49,090 nt of DNA from Bryobacterales bacterium (GTDB lineage Bacteria; Acidobacteriota; Terriglobia; Bryobacterales; UBA6623): the NCBI GenBank assembly GCA_028819255.1, contig JAPPMB010000150.1, positions 1-49,090 of the forward strand. The letters run 5' to 3'. Shown piece after piece: positions 34,734-42,778 of this stretch. Below the pieces are notes generated by a model that did no database searches, was not told the DNA's origin, and saw only the letters and a program-made list of their open reading frames with translations. Position 1 is the first letter of the stretch. Each line of letters opens with the position of its first letter. The position numbers were made by a program, and so were the translations under genes.

Positions 34734-36308
34734 CTAGTCCATCGCCGGATCGATGTCGCTCTCATTGATCCATGTGCCGAGTTCCATCTCGCCCGCTAGG
34801 AACTTCTCGTAGTAGCCCTTCCAGCGAGTGGCGACCGGGTAGTTGTCAAAGAGGGCCCCGTTGCCGAGGATGCGGGGGTCCTGCTGAGCCTCAAGTTCTC
34901 GGACCAGCTGGGCTGCCAGGGCTTCCCTGGCCGGGGCGTACTCCAGATCCGCCGCCAGGTTCCGGACGCAGGCGGGATCCTCGTCCAGGTTGTAGAGTTC
35001 CTCGGCCCCGCGCTTCCCGAAGGACAGCTGCCAGTGGCCCTCGTCGGCCCCTGACCGCCGCAGATTGAGGATCTCGGACTTGGTCGGGCTGCCGTCCACG
35101 GCGAGATAGCCGGTCTCCGGGTTGCCCGCAGGCCAGCGGTCGACAGCAAAGTTCCGGAGATACAGAAGGTTGTCCTTCACGATGCCGCGGATCGGATAGC
35201 CCTCGTCGTTCGGCCTGCCGATGTCGTGCCGTTCCTTTCCGATGAGCACGTGGTCGCGCTCGGGATCGACGCGGCCCGACTTTTCGGATTCGAGCAGGCT
35301 CATGAGGCTGCGGCCCGCGGCCGGCTGCATTCCGGTCGCCGCCCAGTCCACGCCCGCCGCATCGAGAACGGTCGGGGCCAAGTCGATGAAGCTGACGAAG
35401 TCGTCCAGGGAACGGCCGGGATGGGGAATCCCGGCCGGCCACATCATGGCCAGCGGCAGGTGGTTCGACAGCTCGTACTTCTGGGCCTTGACGCGGGGGA
35501 ACGGCATGCCATTGTCGGAAGTCACGATGACCAGGGTGTTCGCCAGATCCCCGCGTTCCTCGAGGGTGGCGAGCATGCGCCCGAGATGCACGTCGAAGTG
35601 CTCGATTTCGTAGGCGTAGTCGAGCATGTCGTGCCGAACGGTCTCGTTGTCCGGCCAGAAGGAGGGGACTTCGTCGATGTCGTCCGGATTCTTGCCTCCC
35701 TTCTCCGCACCCGAGCGGAACTCGTATCTGCGATGCGGCTCCCAGCTCCCGTACCAGAAGGCCCAAGGCTGGTCCTGAGGCGCTGCGTCGAGGAAGTCCT
35801 GGAAGTTCCCGGCGTAGTCCGCCTTCGAAATTCCGCTGGCCGGAGGCTCAGCCTCTCGCGCGTTGAAGGGAGTCCCGGCCATGTTGCGCGGGTTGCCTTC
35901 GGCGTCGTTGGCGACACCCGGGCTCCATCCCTTCGCGGTCATCCCCACAAAGTAGCCGAACTCCGCCAGGGCCTCCGGGTAGCTCTTGAACTCGGGCGGA
36001 AAGAAGGCCATGTGGTTGGCGGCGGCCCCGAGCTGCCAGGAGTTGCGCCCGGTCAGGATCGCGGCACGGGACGGGGCGCACTTGGCGTTGGGCGTGTAGG
36101 CGTTGAGGAACAGGACGCCGTCCCTTGCGACGCGGTCAAAGTGGGGCGTGCTGACCCATTCGGTGCCGTAGGCTCCCATATGCGGGTAGGAGACGTCGTC
36201 GGCGATCGCGAACAGGATGTTCGGCCTCGACGGAGTCTCCACAGGGCCTCCCGAGCAGGAGACGGCCAGGGCCAGGAGAGGAAGCAGGTACGCCCGGCTG
36301 CGGGTCAT
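34734..36308 (-). CDS. Lipoprotein sulfatase, heparan N-sulfatase-like
   Basis: Type I sulfatase of 524 aa from the ATG at 36308; the longer frame to 36416 is not conserved. A lipoprotein signal with lipobox AVSC (Cys18) precedes the domain. Metal ligands Asp37-Asp38 are in AIADDVSYPHMGAYG and the formylglycine motif is CAPSR with Cys77. Other landmarks are FWYGSWEPHRRYE, VTSDNGMPFPRVKAQKYE and PLAMMWPAGIPHPG, followed by EELYNLDEDPACVRNLA. The pattern (S1_8-like, related to N-sulfoglucosamine sulfohydrolase) suggests activity on glycosaminoglycan-like or other sulfated glycans. It differs clearly from the other two sulfatases, so the three probably have different linkages or sugars as substrates. 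Confidence 0.92.
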   Translation of the reverse strand: MTRSRAYLLPLLALAVSCSGGPVETPSRPNILFAIADDVSYPHMGAYGTEWVSTPHFDRVARDGVLFLNAYTPNAKCAPSRAAILTGRNSWQLGAAANHMAFFPPEFKSYPEALAEFGYFVGMTAKGWSPGVANDAEGNPRNMAGTPFNAREAEPPASGISKADYAGNFQDFLDAAPQDQPWAFWYGSWEPHRRYEFRSGAEKGGKNPDDIDEVPSFWPDNETVRHDMLDYAYEIEHFDVHLGRMLATLEERGDLANTLVIVTSDNGMPFPRVKAQKYELSNHLPLAMMWPAGIPHPGRSLDDFVSFIDLAPTVLDAAGVDWAATGMQPAAGRSLMSLLESEKSGRVDPERDHVLIGKERHDIGRPNDEGYPIRGIVKDNLLYLRNFAVDRWPAGNPETGYLAVDGSPTKSEILNLRRSGADEGHWQLSFGKRGAEELYNLDEDPACVRNLAADLEYAPAREALAAQLVRELEAQQDPRILGNGALFDNYPVATRWKGYYEKFLAGEMELGTWINESDIDPAMD

Positions 36309-36600
36309 GGCGGCTCCGAGCGTAGCACGGTCCGGTGGGACCCGCTGCTGCAGCTGCCGGACAGGCGTCTGCCGCGCATTCCGCCCCGAGGACGAGCCGC
36401 GCTGGAACCGCTCCATGCGGCGGCGCCACGATCTCGGCTCCCGAAGTGGCTGCTCCAGGTTGCCCTGCTCGGCGAGCGCTGGCCGGCCATGGCCGGCTGG
36501 CCCCGCCGCGGCTGCGAGGGCGCTCCTGAATCCGCCCGTGGTCGACAGTGGAGCGAAACTTCCAGGAACATGTATCGAACACCGCTGGCGTGATCTCTGG
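36309..36600. other. Divergent intergenic region
   Basis: Separates the third sulfatase from the PQQ dehydrogenase. No gene motif is seen in the overlapping frames; the promoter elements at its right end are listed separately. Confidence 0.4.
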
Positions 36601-36604
36601 TAGC

Positions 36605-36652
36605 GGCAGGCAGACGCTCTGGTCTTGCCTGCCAGGTCGGCAACGATATAAT
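36605..36652 (+). promoter_or_regulatory. Promoter with overlapping inverted repeat, PQQ dehydrogenase
   Basis: TATAAT at 36647-36652 is a perfect -10 hexamer. TTGCCT at 36625-36630, 16 bases before it, is a fair -35. The -35 lies in the right arm of an inverted repeat, GGCAGGCAGAC (36605-36615) and GTCTTGCCTGCC (36622-36633), that pairs except for one bulged base. A regulator bound there would block RNA polymerase. The predicted transcript start is about 20 bases before the ATG at 36679. Confidence 0.6.
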
Positions 36653-36678
36653 CCTCCGGGAGACGGCGCGAAGAACCA

Positions 36679-38967
36679 ATGACCCGCTTCGGAAACGCCC
36701 GGAGGTTCCTCGTCGCTGTCGCCGTTCTTGCGGCGCTGCCTCTGGCGAGGGCGGAAGCCCAGCGGGCCGAGTCCGTCTTTCGGGCCGCCTACACGGACGA
36801 GCAGGCGCAAGCCGGTCTGGCGGTCTATCGGGCGGCGTGCGCGGAGTGCCACCTCGAGAGCCTCCGGGGCCGTTTCGAGGCCCCGGAACTCGCCGGACCG
36901 AACTTCCGGGTGCAATGGGCGGACGTTCCGGTCGGCGGGCTGCTGGACTACGTCCGCGAAACGATGCCCGTTGCGGAGCCGACCTCGCTTAGCGACCGGG
37001 AGTACGCCTCGGTCGTGGCGTACATGCTCAGGGAGAACGGCGTCCTGCCCGGAACAACCGCCCTCGCCTTCTCTCCGGATGGGCGTACCGACGCGGGAGG
37101 CCCGGCCCCGGCCCCGGCATCCGCGCGGCGGGCGACCAGCGGGGCAGAGGTCCGGGCCATCCCGGAGGGCGCGCCCGCCGGCGTCGAGCCGGCCGCCCGG
37201 ATGCTACCTTCCAGGGCCGGCGTCATCCCGCCGGTTCCCGGTCGACCGGGGACCGGGCCGTCGTCGCACGCTGTTGATCGGGCGCTGGAAGAGGTCGGAG
37301 AGGTTCTGGCAACGCCAACCGGCGTCACACGGAGATACCGTCCGCTTGAGGAGTTCAGTCCGCCCTCGGACGCGGAACTCGCTGACCCTCCGGCCGGCGA
37401 CTGGCTTCACTGGCGCGGGAACCCAGGCTCATGGGGCTACAGCCCTCTCTCCCAGATCGACACCGGCAACGTCGGCCGCCTGCAGCTGGCCTGGAGTTGG
37501 GGCATGGAGGACGGACGCAGTCAGCAGGCGCCCCTCGTGCGGAACGGAGTCCTCTTCCTCAGCAACCCGGGGAATGTGGTGCAGGCGCTTGATGCCGCGG
37601 ACGGCACGCCGCTCTGGGAGTACCGGCGGCGGTTTCCCGACGGCGGAGGCGAGAACCAGCTCAGGACGCTGGCAATCTGGGAGGATCTGATCTTCGTCGC
37701 CACCTCGGATGCGTACATGGTGGCCCTCGACGCACCCACCGGAACCGTCCGCTGGGAGACCCGGATCGCAGACCGCGAGAAGGGCTATACGAACTCCTCA
37801 GGCCCCATCGTCGCCAGCGGTAGGGTGATCAACGGAATCAACGGGTGCGAGCGCTTCTACGAGGACAGCTGCTTCATCACCGCCCACGACGCGCGCACGG
37901 GTCACGAGCTGTGGCGCACGCTCACGATCGCCCGGCCGGGGGAGCCGGGGGGAGACACCTGGGGAGACCTGCCGCTCGAACTCCGCGGCGGCGGGGACGT
38001 GTGGATGGCTGGGAGCTGGGATCCCGAATTGGGTCTCGTCTACTTCGGCACGGCGCAGGCCAAGCCGTGGGTCGCGGCGAGCCGGGGCCTGAGCACGGCC
38101 GCCGCGACGCTGTACGCGAATTCCACCCTTGCGCTGGAGGTCGGGACCGGGCGCATCGCCTGGCACTTCGCCCACGTGCCGGGCGAGTCCCTGGACATGG
38201 ACGAGGCATTCGAGCGGGTGCTGATCGACATCGACGGCCAGCCGATCGTGCTCTCCGTGGGGAAGCACGGGATCCTCTGGAAGCTCGACCGCCGCGACGG
38301 GACCTTTCTGGGACACGTCGAGACGGTGTTCCAGAACATCCTGGACGTAGACGCCAAGACGGGCAAGGTGCGGTACCGCCCGGACATCGCGAATGCGAAG
38401 GTCGGAGAATGGGTCTCGGTCTGCCCGTCAACCGCCGGAGGACACAACTGGCCGGCGGCCGGCTACCATCCGGAGACGCGCCTCCTGGTCGTTCCGCTGA
38501 GCCAGAGCTGCATGGAGATCGCCGGCAGGAAGACCGTCCTCGAAGTGGGTTCCGGCGGCACCCAGGCCGACCGGGCTTGGATGGAGATGCCCGGGACAGG
38601 AGGGCGATTCGGCAAGCTGGCGGCGTACGATGTCGCGACGCTGGACGAGGTGTGGGCAGTGGAGCAACGCGCGCCCTTCCTGACCGGCGCCCTCACGACA
38701 GCAGGAGGGCTTGTCTTCGCCGGGGACTTCGACCGTTGGATTCGCGCCTACGATGTCGAGACTGGCGAAGTGCTCTGGAAGAGCCGTCTCGGCACCTCCG
38801 TGATGGGCTACCCGGTTTCCTACGAGGTGGAGGGTGTCCAGTATTTGGCCGTGGCAACGGCCAGGGGCGGCGGGAGCCCATGGCGAATCCCCACCTTCCT
38901 CACCCCGGAGCTCGTGAGCCCGCGAGGCCACAACGCCCTGTACGTCTTTCGTCTTAGCGGGCTCTGA
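36679..38967 (+). CDS. PQQ-dependent dehydrogenase with N-terminal cytochrome c
   Basis: Periplasmic quinoprotein alcohol/sugar dehydrogenase of 762 aa. A signal peptide (residues 1-27) leads to a cytochrome c domain with the haem motif CAECH (Cys54, Cys57, His58) and a distal MPV region (about 95-97). A Pro/Ala-rich linker (about 135-210) joins it to an eight-bladed beta-propeller that starts WLHWRGNPGSWGYSPLSQID. Repeated tryptophan-docking motifs (for example GRLQLAWSWGM, GTPLWEYRR, GTVRWETRI, GHELWRT, GEVLWKSRL) are typical, as is the segment NGCERFYEDSCFITAHD. Electrons would pass from PQQ to the fused haem and on to the respiratory chain. No PQQ biosynthesis genes are in the window. It has its own promoter and seems monocistronic. 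Confidence 0.92.
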   Translation: MTRFGNARRFLVAVAVLAALPLARAEAQRAESVFRAAYTDEQAQAGLAVYRAACAECHLESLRGRFEAPELAGPNFRVQWADVPVGGLLDYVRETMPVAEPTSLSDREYASVVAYMLRENGVLPGTTALAFSPDGRTDAGGPAPAPASARRATSGAEVRAIPEGAPAGVEPAARMLPSRAGVIPPVPGRPGTGPSSHAVDRALEEVGEVLATPTGVTRRYRPLEEFSPPSDAELADPPAGDWLHWRGNPGSWGYSPLSQIDTGNVGRLQLAWSWGMEDGRSQQAPLVRNGVLFLSNPGNVVQALDAADGTPLWEYRRRFPDGGGENQLRTLAIWEDLIFVATSDAYMVALDAPTGTVRWETRIADREKGYTNSSGPIVASGRVINGINGCERFYEDSCFITAHDARTGHELWRTLTIARPGEPGGDTWGDLPLELRGGGDVWMAGSWDPELGLVYFGTAQAKPWVAASRGLSTAAATLYANSTLALEVGTGRIAWHFAHVPGESLDMDEAFERVLIDIDGQPIVLSVGKHGILWKLDRRDGTFLGHVETVFQNILDVDAKTGKVRYRPDIANAKVGEWVSVCPSTAGGHNWPAAGYHPETRLLVVPLSQSCMEIAGRKTVLEVGSGGTQADRAWMEMPGTGGRFGKLAAYDVATLDEVWAVEQRAPFLTGALTTAGGLVFAGDFDRWIRAYDVETGEVLWKSRLGTSVMGYPVSYEVEGVQYLAVATARGGGSPWRIPTFLTPELVSPRGHNALYVFRLSGL

Positions 38968-39180
38968 CCCGAGTTCCAAGACTCCCCGAGGCGCAATGTG
39001 GCCGAAGGCAGTGCTCGAAGATTCCGGTAGGGATGTCCTGCCTGGCTGACCCGGCGTCAGCGCTCTCCGTCCGTCGGCCCGCAGCGAACGCCGGCGGGTC
39101 CGGACCCCTTTGGCCTTGCGCCCGGGCCGCGGAGCCTGGCTTGGCCTTCAGGGGCTGCCAAGGGAATCGCTATACCAGCC
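38968..39180. other. Downstream region of the PQQ dehydrogenase
   Basis: Overlapping minus-strand frames have no family motif. No hairpin terminator stands out after the stop at 38967. Confidence 0.35.
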
Positions 39181-39402
39181 ATGATTCCTGAATCCGGACG
39201 GACAGACATCGTCGGGAGGCACTGTCTGGCAGCGGATGCCGAGAGGGTCAGGAACGCTCCTGAGGACCGTGACGAGCCATTCGGGGATAGAGTGAAGTGA
39301 ATGCTCGCCGGATTCCACGAACGGAAGGCGGAGATCGCTCGGCTTGGCGTCGCGACCGATGAGAACCTGAAGATGCTTGGAGTCGGAGGCAGTCGGCCGT
39401 GA
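39181..39402 (+). other. Two tiny tandem frames coupled to the HEPN gene
   Basis: 39181-39300 encodes 39 aa (MIPESGRTDIVGR start) and ends TGA directly followed by ATG at 39301. 39301-39402 encodes 33 aa (MLAGFHERKAEIARLGVATD start) and its TGA overlaps the GTG of the HEPN frame at 39399. The end-to-start chain resembles translational coupling, but the products match nothing I know and may be relics of one earlier gene. Confidence 0.25.
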
Positions 39403-39812
39403 TCAGTCGCGACGAACAGCGCTGGCAGCAGCGGCTCGACAACTTCGGAAGGGCGCCTGCGCAACTGACGTCCGCGTGCGATCGCGAGCGTTACGACGAC
39501 CTGGAACGCGCCGGGTTGATCAAGACGTTGGAATTCTGTTTCGAGTTGTCGTGGAAGGTTCTCAAGGATCTGCTCTCCTATGAGGGGCATGTGACTAAAG
39601 TGCCTCAAGCGGCAATCCGCAAGAGCTTCGAAGTCGATTGAATTGGCGAGAGCGACTGCGAGACCCTGCTCGATGCCCCGGACATGCGCAATCAGATGAG
39701 CCACACGTACTGGAGCCATGTGGCTTTGGAAGCGGAAACGCTGATCAAGCGACGCTACCACCCTGTCTTGGTCCGACTGTACCGGACGCTGGACGCCAGG
39801 CGAACCCTATGA
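39399..39812 (+). pseudogene. HEPN (HI0074-type) toxin gene with in-frame TGA
   Basis: The frame begins GTG at 39399 and reads RWQQRLDNFGRAPAQLTSA, then LIKTLEFCFELSWKVLKDLL and AAIRKSFEVD: the first helices of an HI0074-like nucleotidyltransferase-substrate-binding/HEPN protein. TGA at 39639-39641 interrupts it. The same frame then continues IGESDCETLLDAPDMRNQMSHTYW to a natural stop at 39810-39812. The HEPN motif R-x4-H (RNQMSH) lies after the TGA, so the 80-aa product lacks the catalytic site. Removing the TGA gives a normal 137-aa protein whose stop overlaps the MNT start (ATGA). A single change such as TGG to TGA would explain it. Sequencing error or recoding are alternatives. Confidence 0.85.
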
Positions 39813-40117
39813 CTGACGGTCTCAAGGATCGGCATCGTGAGGCGATCATCGCCGAAATCGCGGCCAGCGATTGCGTGGAGCGGGCAGTGCTGTTCGGGTC
39901 CGGAGCGACCGGCACCCACACGGCGTCATCCGATGTGGACATCGCGTTGTTCGGCGATCGCCTGACGCTGACGGACCAGGCACGGCTTGCCGCCGCGCTG
40001 GACAGGACCCCAATGGCGCAGTCGGTCGATCTGCTCATCTACCATCGGATGCGCAATCGGGCGCTGCAGGAGGGCATCCGGAGTCACGGCGTCGAGTGGT
40101 TCGTGCGCGGGAGGTAG
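39809..40117 (+). CDS. MNT-type nucleotidyltransferase antitoxin
   Basis: Minimal nucleotidyltransferase (HI0073/MntA-like) of 102 aa. Start ATG at 39809 overlaps the end of the HEPN frame by four bases. The signature LFGSGATGTHTASSDVDIALFG contains GS followed by the DxD metal site, and QSVDLLIYHRM supplies the third acidic residue. In HEPN/MNT modules this protein AMPylates or otherwise modifies the HEPN RNase near its active site and neutralises it. The gene appears intact while its partner carries a nonsense codon, which would be a tolerable order of decay (toxin lost first). The frame opens further upstream at 39638, but the overlap start is canonical. Confidence 0.88.
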   Translation: MTDGLKDRHREAIIAEIAASDCVERAVLFGSGATGTHTASSDVDIALFGDRLTLTDQARLAAALDRTPMAQSVDLLIYHRMRNRALQEGIRSHGVEWFVRGR

Positions 40118-40269
40118 ATCAGAGCAGCCGCCCTGCGGACAGGTGGACCGGGGCGCCCAACGGCGGCTATGCCTCGACACGGGGAAGCACCCCGGTGTGC
40201 GCAGAACCTCCCAAGCTCACCGGATGCTCGCACGGCTGGATTCCCGTCGTCTCGAGGGGGTCGTCTGCG

Positions 40270-41358
40270 TCAGGACAGGCCGAGCCCGTGGGCGATCCGA
40301 TCCAGGTGCCATCTGGTGTCGCCGTAGGTGAATTCGCACGCCTTGGCGCGCTTGAGATAGAGGTGCAGATCCTGTTCCCAGGTGAACCCGAGACCGCCGT
40401 GGAGCTGGATTCCGGCCTGCGCCGCCTGGACGAGCATCGAGTTGGCAGCCGCCTTGGCCATCGAGGCCGCCCGCCCCAGGCTCTCAGGCTGCTCATCCGC
40501 CACAGCGGCGGCATAGTACGCCGCGGATCGTCCCTTTTCGATCCCGATGAGCACGTCGGCGGCCCTGTGCTGCACGGCCTGGAAGCTTCCCACAGGCCGC
40601 CCGAACTGCTTGCGGTTCTTGACGTACTCGATGGTGACGTCCAGCACCTGGGCCGCCGTTCCGACCATCTCGGCCGACAGCGCGATGGTCGCCCGATCCA
40701 CGGTGGCCTGCAGGTCTCCAAGCGTGCCCGTTCCGATGGTCTCGATCATTCCCGGCTTGCACGAGACCTCATAGAGCCGACGCGTCGCGTCCATGGACTG
40801 CAGGTCGGTGATGGCCGGTTCATGCGCCACGGCAAGTTCCACAGCGTTGCCGCCCGTGCGGCTGAGAAACAGGATCAGGTCCGCACCGGCAGCTTCGGGC
40901 ACGTACCTCTTCGTAGCGCCGGCATGCTCGGAACGGCGTTCCAGGAGCATGGGCGTCCACCCGGAGCCCTGATCATAGATGCCGACGGTCGCCTTCTTGA
41001 GCCCCTCCGCGATGTCCGAAAGGTAGCGCTGCCGCGCCTCGGCCGTGCCGATCGTGCCGATCGCTGTCGCGGCGAGGACGCCGCCGGCGTGCAGGTCCCC
41101 CGGGATCAGGCTGCGCCCCGTCTCCTCCATCAGGACAGCAAGGTCGAACATGCCCAGGTCCAGACCGCCGTCATCCTCGGTGACGAGGATTCCCAGCCAT
41201 CCAAGCTCGGCCATCTTCGGCCAGAGGCCCGCCGCCGCCGAGTCGGCGTCCGCCGGGTCCAGCATCCTGCGCAGTTCGGGAACCGGCCACTCCGTGTCGA
41301 GGAATTCGCGCGCCGAATCGCGCAGAAGAACCTGTTCTTCGCTGAGGCTGAAATCCAC
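40270..41358 (-). CDS. Acyl-CoA dehydrogenase, small non-catalytic subunit type
   Basis: Acyl-CoA dehydrogenase-family protein of 362 aa. It begins MDFSLSEEQVLLRDSAREFL and carries the C-terminal FAD-contact helix IEYVKNRKQFGRPVGSFQAVQHRAAD plus GIQLHGGLGFTWEQDLHLYLKRAK. Where canonical enzymes have the catalytic Glu (YEGT), this protein reads TYGDT, so it probably lacks the base. This is the pattern of alpha2beta2 heteromeric enzymes such as the steroid side-chain dehydrogenases, in which one subunit provides FAD contacts and the other the base. It follows the larger subunit gene by 13 bases, so the two should be co-translated. Cargo may be a bulky side-chain CoA ester such as a sterol or bile acid derivative, or a dicarboxylic acyl-CoA. 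Confidence 0.9.
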   Translation of the reverse strand: MDFSLSEEQVLLRDSAREFLDTEWPVPELRRMLDPADADSAAAGLWPKMAELGWLGILVTEDDGGLDLGMFDLAVLMEETGRSLIPGDLHAGGVLAATAIGTIGTAEARQRYLSDIAEGLKKATVGIYDQGSGWTPMLLERRSEHAGATKRYVPEAAGADLILFLSRTGGNAVELAVAHEPAITDLQSMDATRRLYEVSCKPGMIETIGTGTLGDLQATVDRATIALSAEMVGTAAQVLDVTIEYVKNRKQFGRPVGSFQAVQHRAADVLIGIEKGRSAAYYAAAVADEQPESLGRAASMAKAAANSMLVQAAQAGIQLHGGLGFTWEQDLHLYLKRAKACEFTYGDTRWHLDRIAHGLGLS

Positions 41359-41371
41359 GGTGCCTGTCTCT

Positions 41372-42547
41372 CTACTTGCGCGGAAGTCCCAGCACCCGCT
41401 CGGCGATCACGCTGCGCAGGATCTCGGACGTTCCTCCCTCGATCGTGTTGGCCCTCGCCCTGAGATAGCCGAACTGCCACGATGTGCCGAACTCCTCGCC
41501 GCTGTGCTCCCGGATGGGCGAAGCCTCGCTCTCCAGGGGGAAGCCGGTCCCCGGCAGAAGGGGCGCGTTCGGGCCCAGCGTGGACAGCCCGATTTCCTGC
41601 AGCTGCTGGTTCATTTCCGCCCACGCCACCTTGATGACCGAGGACTCGAATCCGAAGAGCCTTTCGGCCAGCCGCTCGCACGTCTGGTCCAGGCACTGGC
41701 TGTCGACGTACGCCTGGGCCACGTCCCGGGCCTGTTGGGGATCCAGTGGGACGTCCCTGTTCCGCACCGCCTCCAGCAGGCGGTCGAACTGCTGCTGCAG
41801 ACGCACGCTGAGGGCGATGGAAATGTTGGCCCTCTCGCGGGTGAACGTTTTCATGCCGGCGATCCAGCCGTCGTTCTCGGCGCCGACGCGGTTGGCCTTC
41901 GGCACGCGCACGTCGTCGAGGAAGACCTCGCCGAACTCGGCCTCGCCGGTGATCTGCCGCAGCGGCTTCACGGTGACGCCGGGCGACTTCATGTCCACGA
42001 TCATGGCCGTGATGCCCTTGTGGCGGGGCGCATCGGGATCGGTGCGCGCGAGGAGCCAGATGTAGTCGGCGATCAGCGAGTTCGAGGTCCAGATCTTCTG
42101 GCCGGTCACGACATAGTCGTCACCGTCGCTCACCGCTCGGGTCTGCAGCGCCGCCAGATCGGAGCCGGCGTTGGGCTCGGAGAAGCCCTGGCACCAGATC
42201 TCCTCGGCAGTCAGCATGGGCTTCAGGTACCGCCGCTTCTGGTCCTCGCTGCCGATGGCGATCAGCGCCGGGCCGGCAATCATCAGGCCGATGTTGTTGA
42301 TGCTGGGAGGCGCCTTTGCGCGGGCGGCCTCCTCGTTGTAGATCGCCTGCTCCCGGAATCCCAGGCCTTGGCCGCCGTATTCGGCCGGCCAGGTCAGTCC
42401 CAGCCACCCGGCCTCGTACAGCTTTCGCTGCCACGCCTTCAGGCCGTCGATGTCGTGCTTGTCCACGCTGACCGCGTGTTGCTCGAGCCACGCCCGGGCT
42501 CGTGCCCGGAATGTGGCTTCGCCGGGCGAATCCTGGAGTCTTGCCAT
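41372..42547 (-). CDS. Acyl-CoA dehydrogenase, large catalytic subunit type
   Basis: FAD enzyme of 391 aa that introduces an alpha-beta double bond into an acyl-CoA. The N-terminal helix is ARAWLEQHAVSVDKHD-like, with KLYEAGWLGLTWPAEYGGQG, CQGFSEPNAGSDLAALQTRA and the FAD-loop region IWTSNSLIADYIWLLARTD in order. The C-terminus RANTIEGGTSEILRSVIAERVLGLP contains Glu at the expected catalytic position. It is the first gene of a two-gene operon with the small subunit. Both genes are transcribed away from a Fic-derived regulator-like gene, and the shared intergenic region contains several palindromes. The likely partners are an acyl-CoA synthetase (one is at 21.3 kb) and electron-transfer flavoprotein, not seen here. 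Confidence 0.93.
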   Translation of the reverse strand: MARLQDSPGEATFRARARAWLEQHAVSVDKHDIDGLKAWQRKLYEAGWLGLTWPAEYGGQGLGFREQAIYNEEAARAKAPPSINNIGLMIAGPALIAIGSEDQKRRYLKPMLTAEEIWCQGFSEPNAGSDLAALQTRAVSDGDDYVVTGQKIWTSNSLIADYIWLLARTDPDAPRHKGITAMIVDMKSPGVTVKPLRQITGEAEFGEVFLDDVRVPKANRVGAENDGWIAGMKTFTRERANISIALSVRLQQQFDRLLEAVRNRDVPLDPQQARDVAQAYVDSQCLDQTCERLAERLFGFESSVIKVAWAEMNQQLQEIGLSTLGPNAPLLPGTGFPLESEASPIREHSGEEFGTSWQFGYLRARANTIEGGTSEILRSVIAERVLGLPRK

Positions 42548-42651
42548 GCGACATGCTCATTGTACAGGGGTGCCCGCGGCAGCCGGAGCCGTCAAATTCT
42601 CCGACGCAAGCTTCGTGTCTCCGCCAGACTTGCAACGTTAATGAAGTCTTG

Positions 42652-42719
42652 CTGATACAGGAAGTGATTGGCTGTGTTACAGTCTTTCCGTGTTCAGTGT
42701 TATGAAAGCAGGACTTTCA
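42652..42719. promoter_or_regulatory. Promoter and palindrome cluster, Fic-like gene and acyl-CoA dehydrogenase operon
   Basis: TTACAG (42677-42682) and TATGAA (42701-42706), 18 bases apart, form a reasonable plus-strand promoter. Three palindromes overlap it: CTGATACAG (42652-42660), CTGTGTTACAG (42672-42682, covering the -35) and TGAAAG-CAGGA-CTTTCA (42703-42719, covering the -10 and start site). The first two are centred 21 bases apart, about two helical turns. The ATG of the dehydrogenase operon lies 105 bases away on the other strand, so one regulator could control both directions. Confidence 0.5.
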
Positions 42720-42778
42720 ATCAGCGTCCCGGTCGCACATGCGCTTCCGATAGCCCCTTCCGTTGAGGGAGCGTCACC

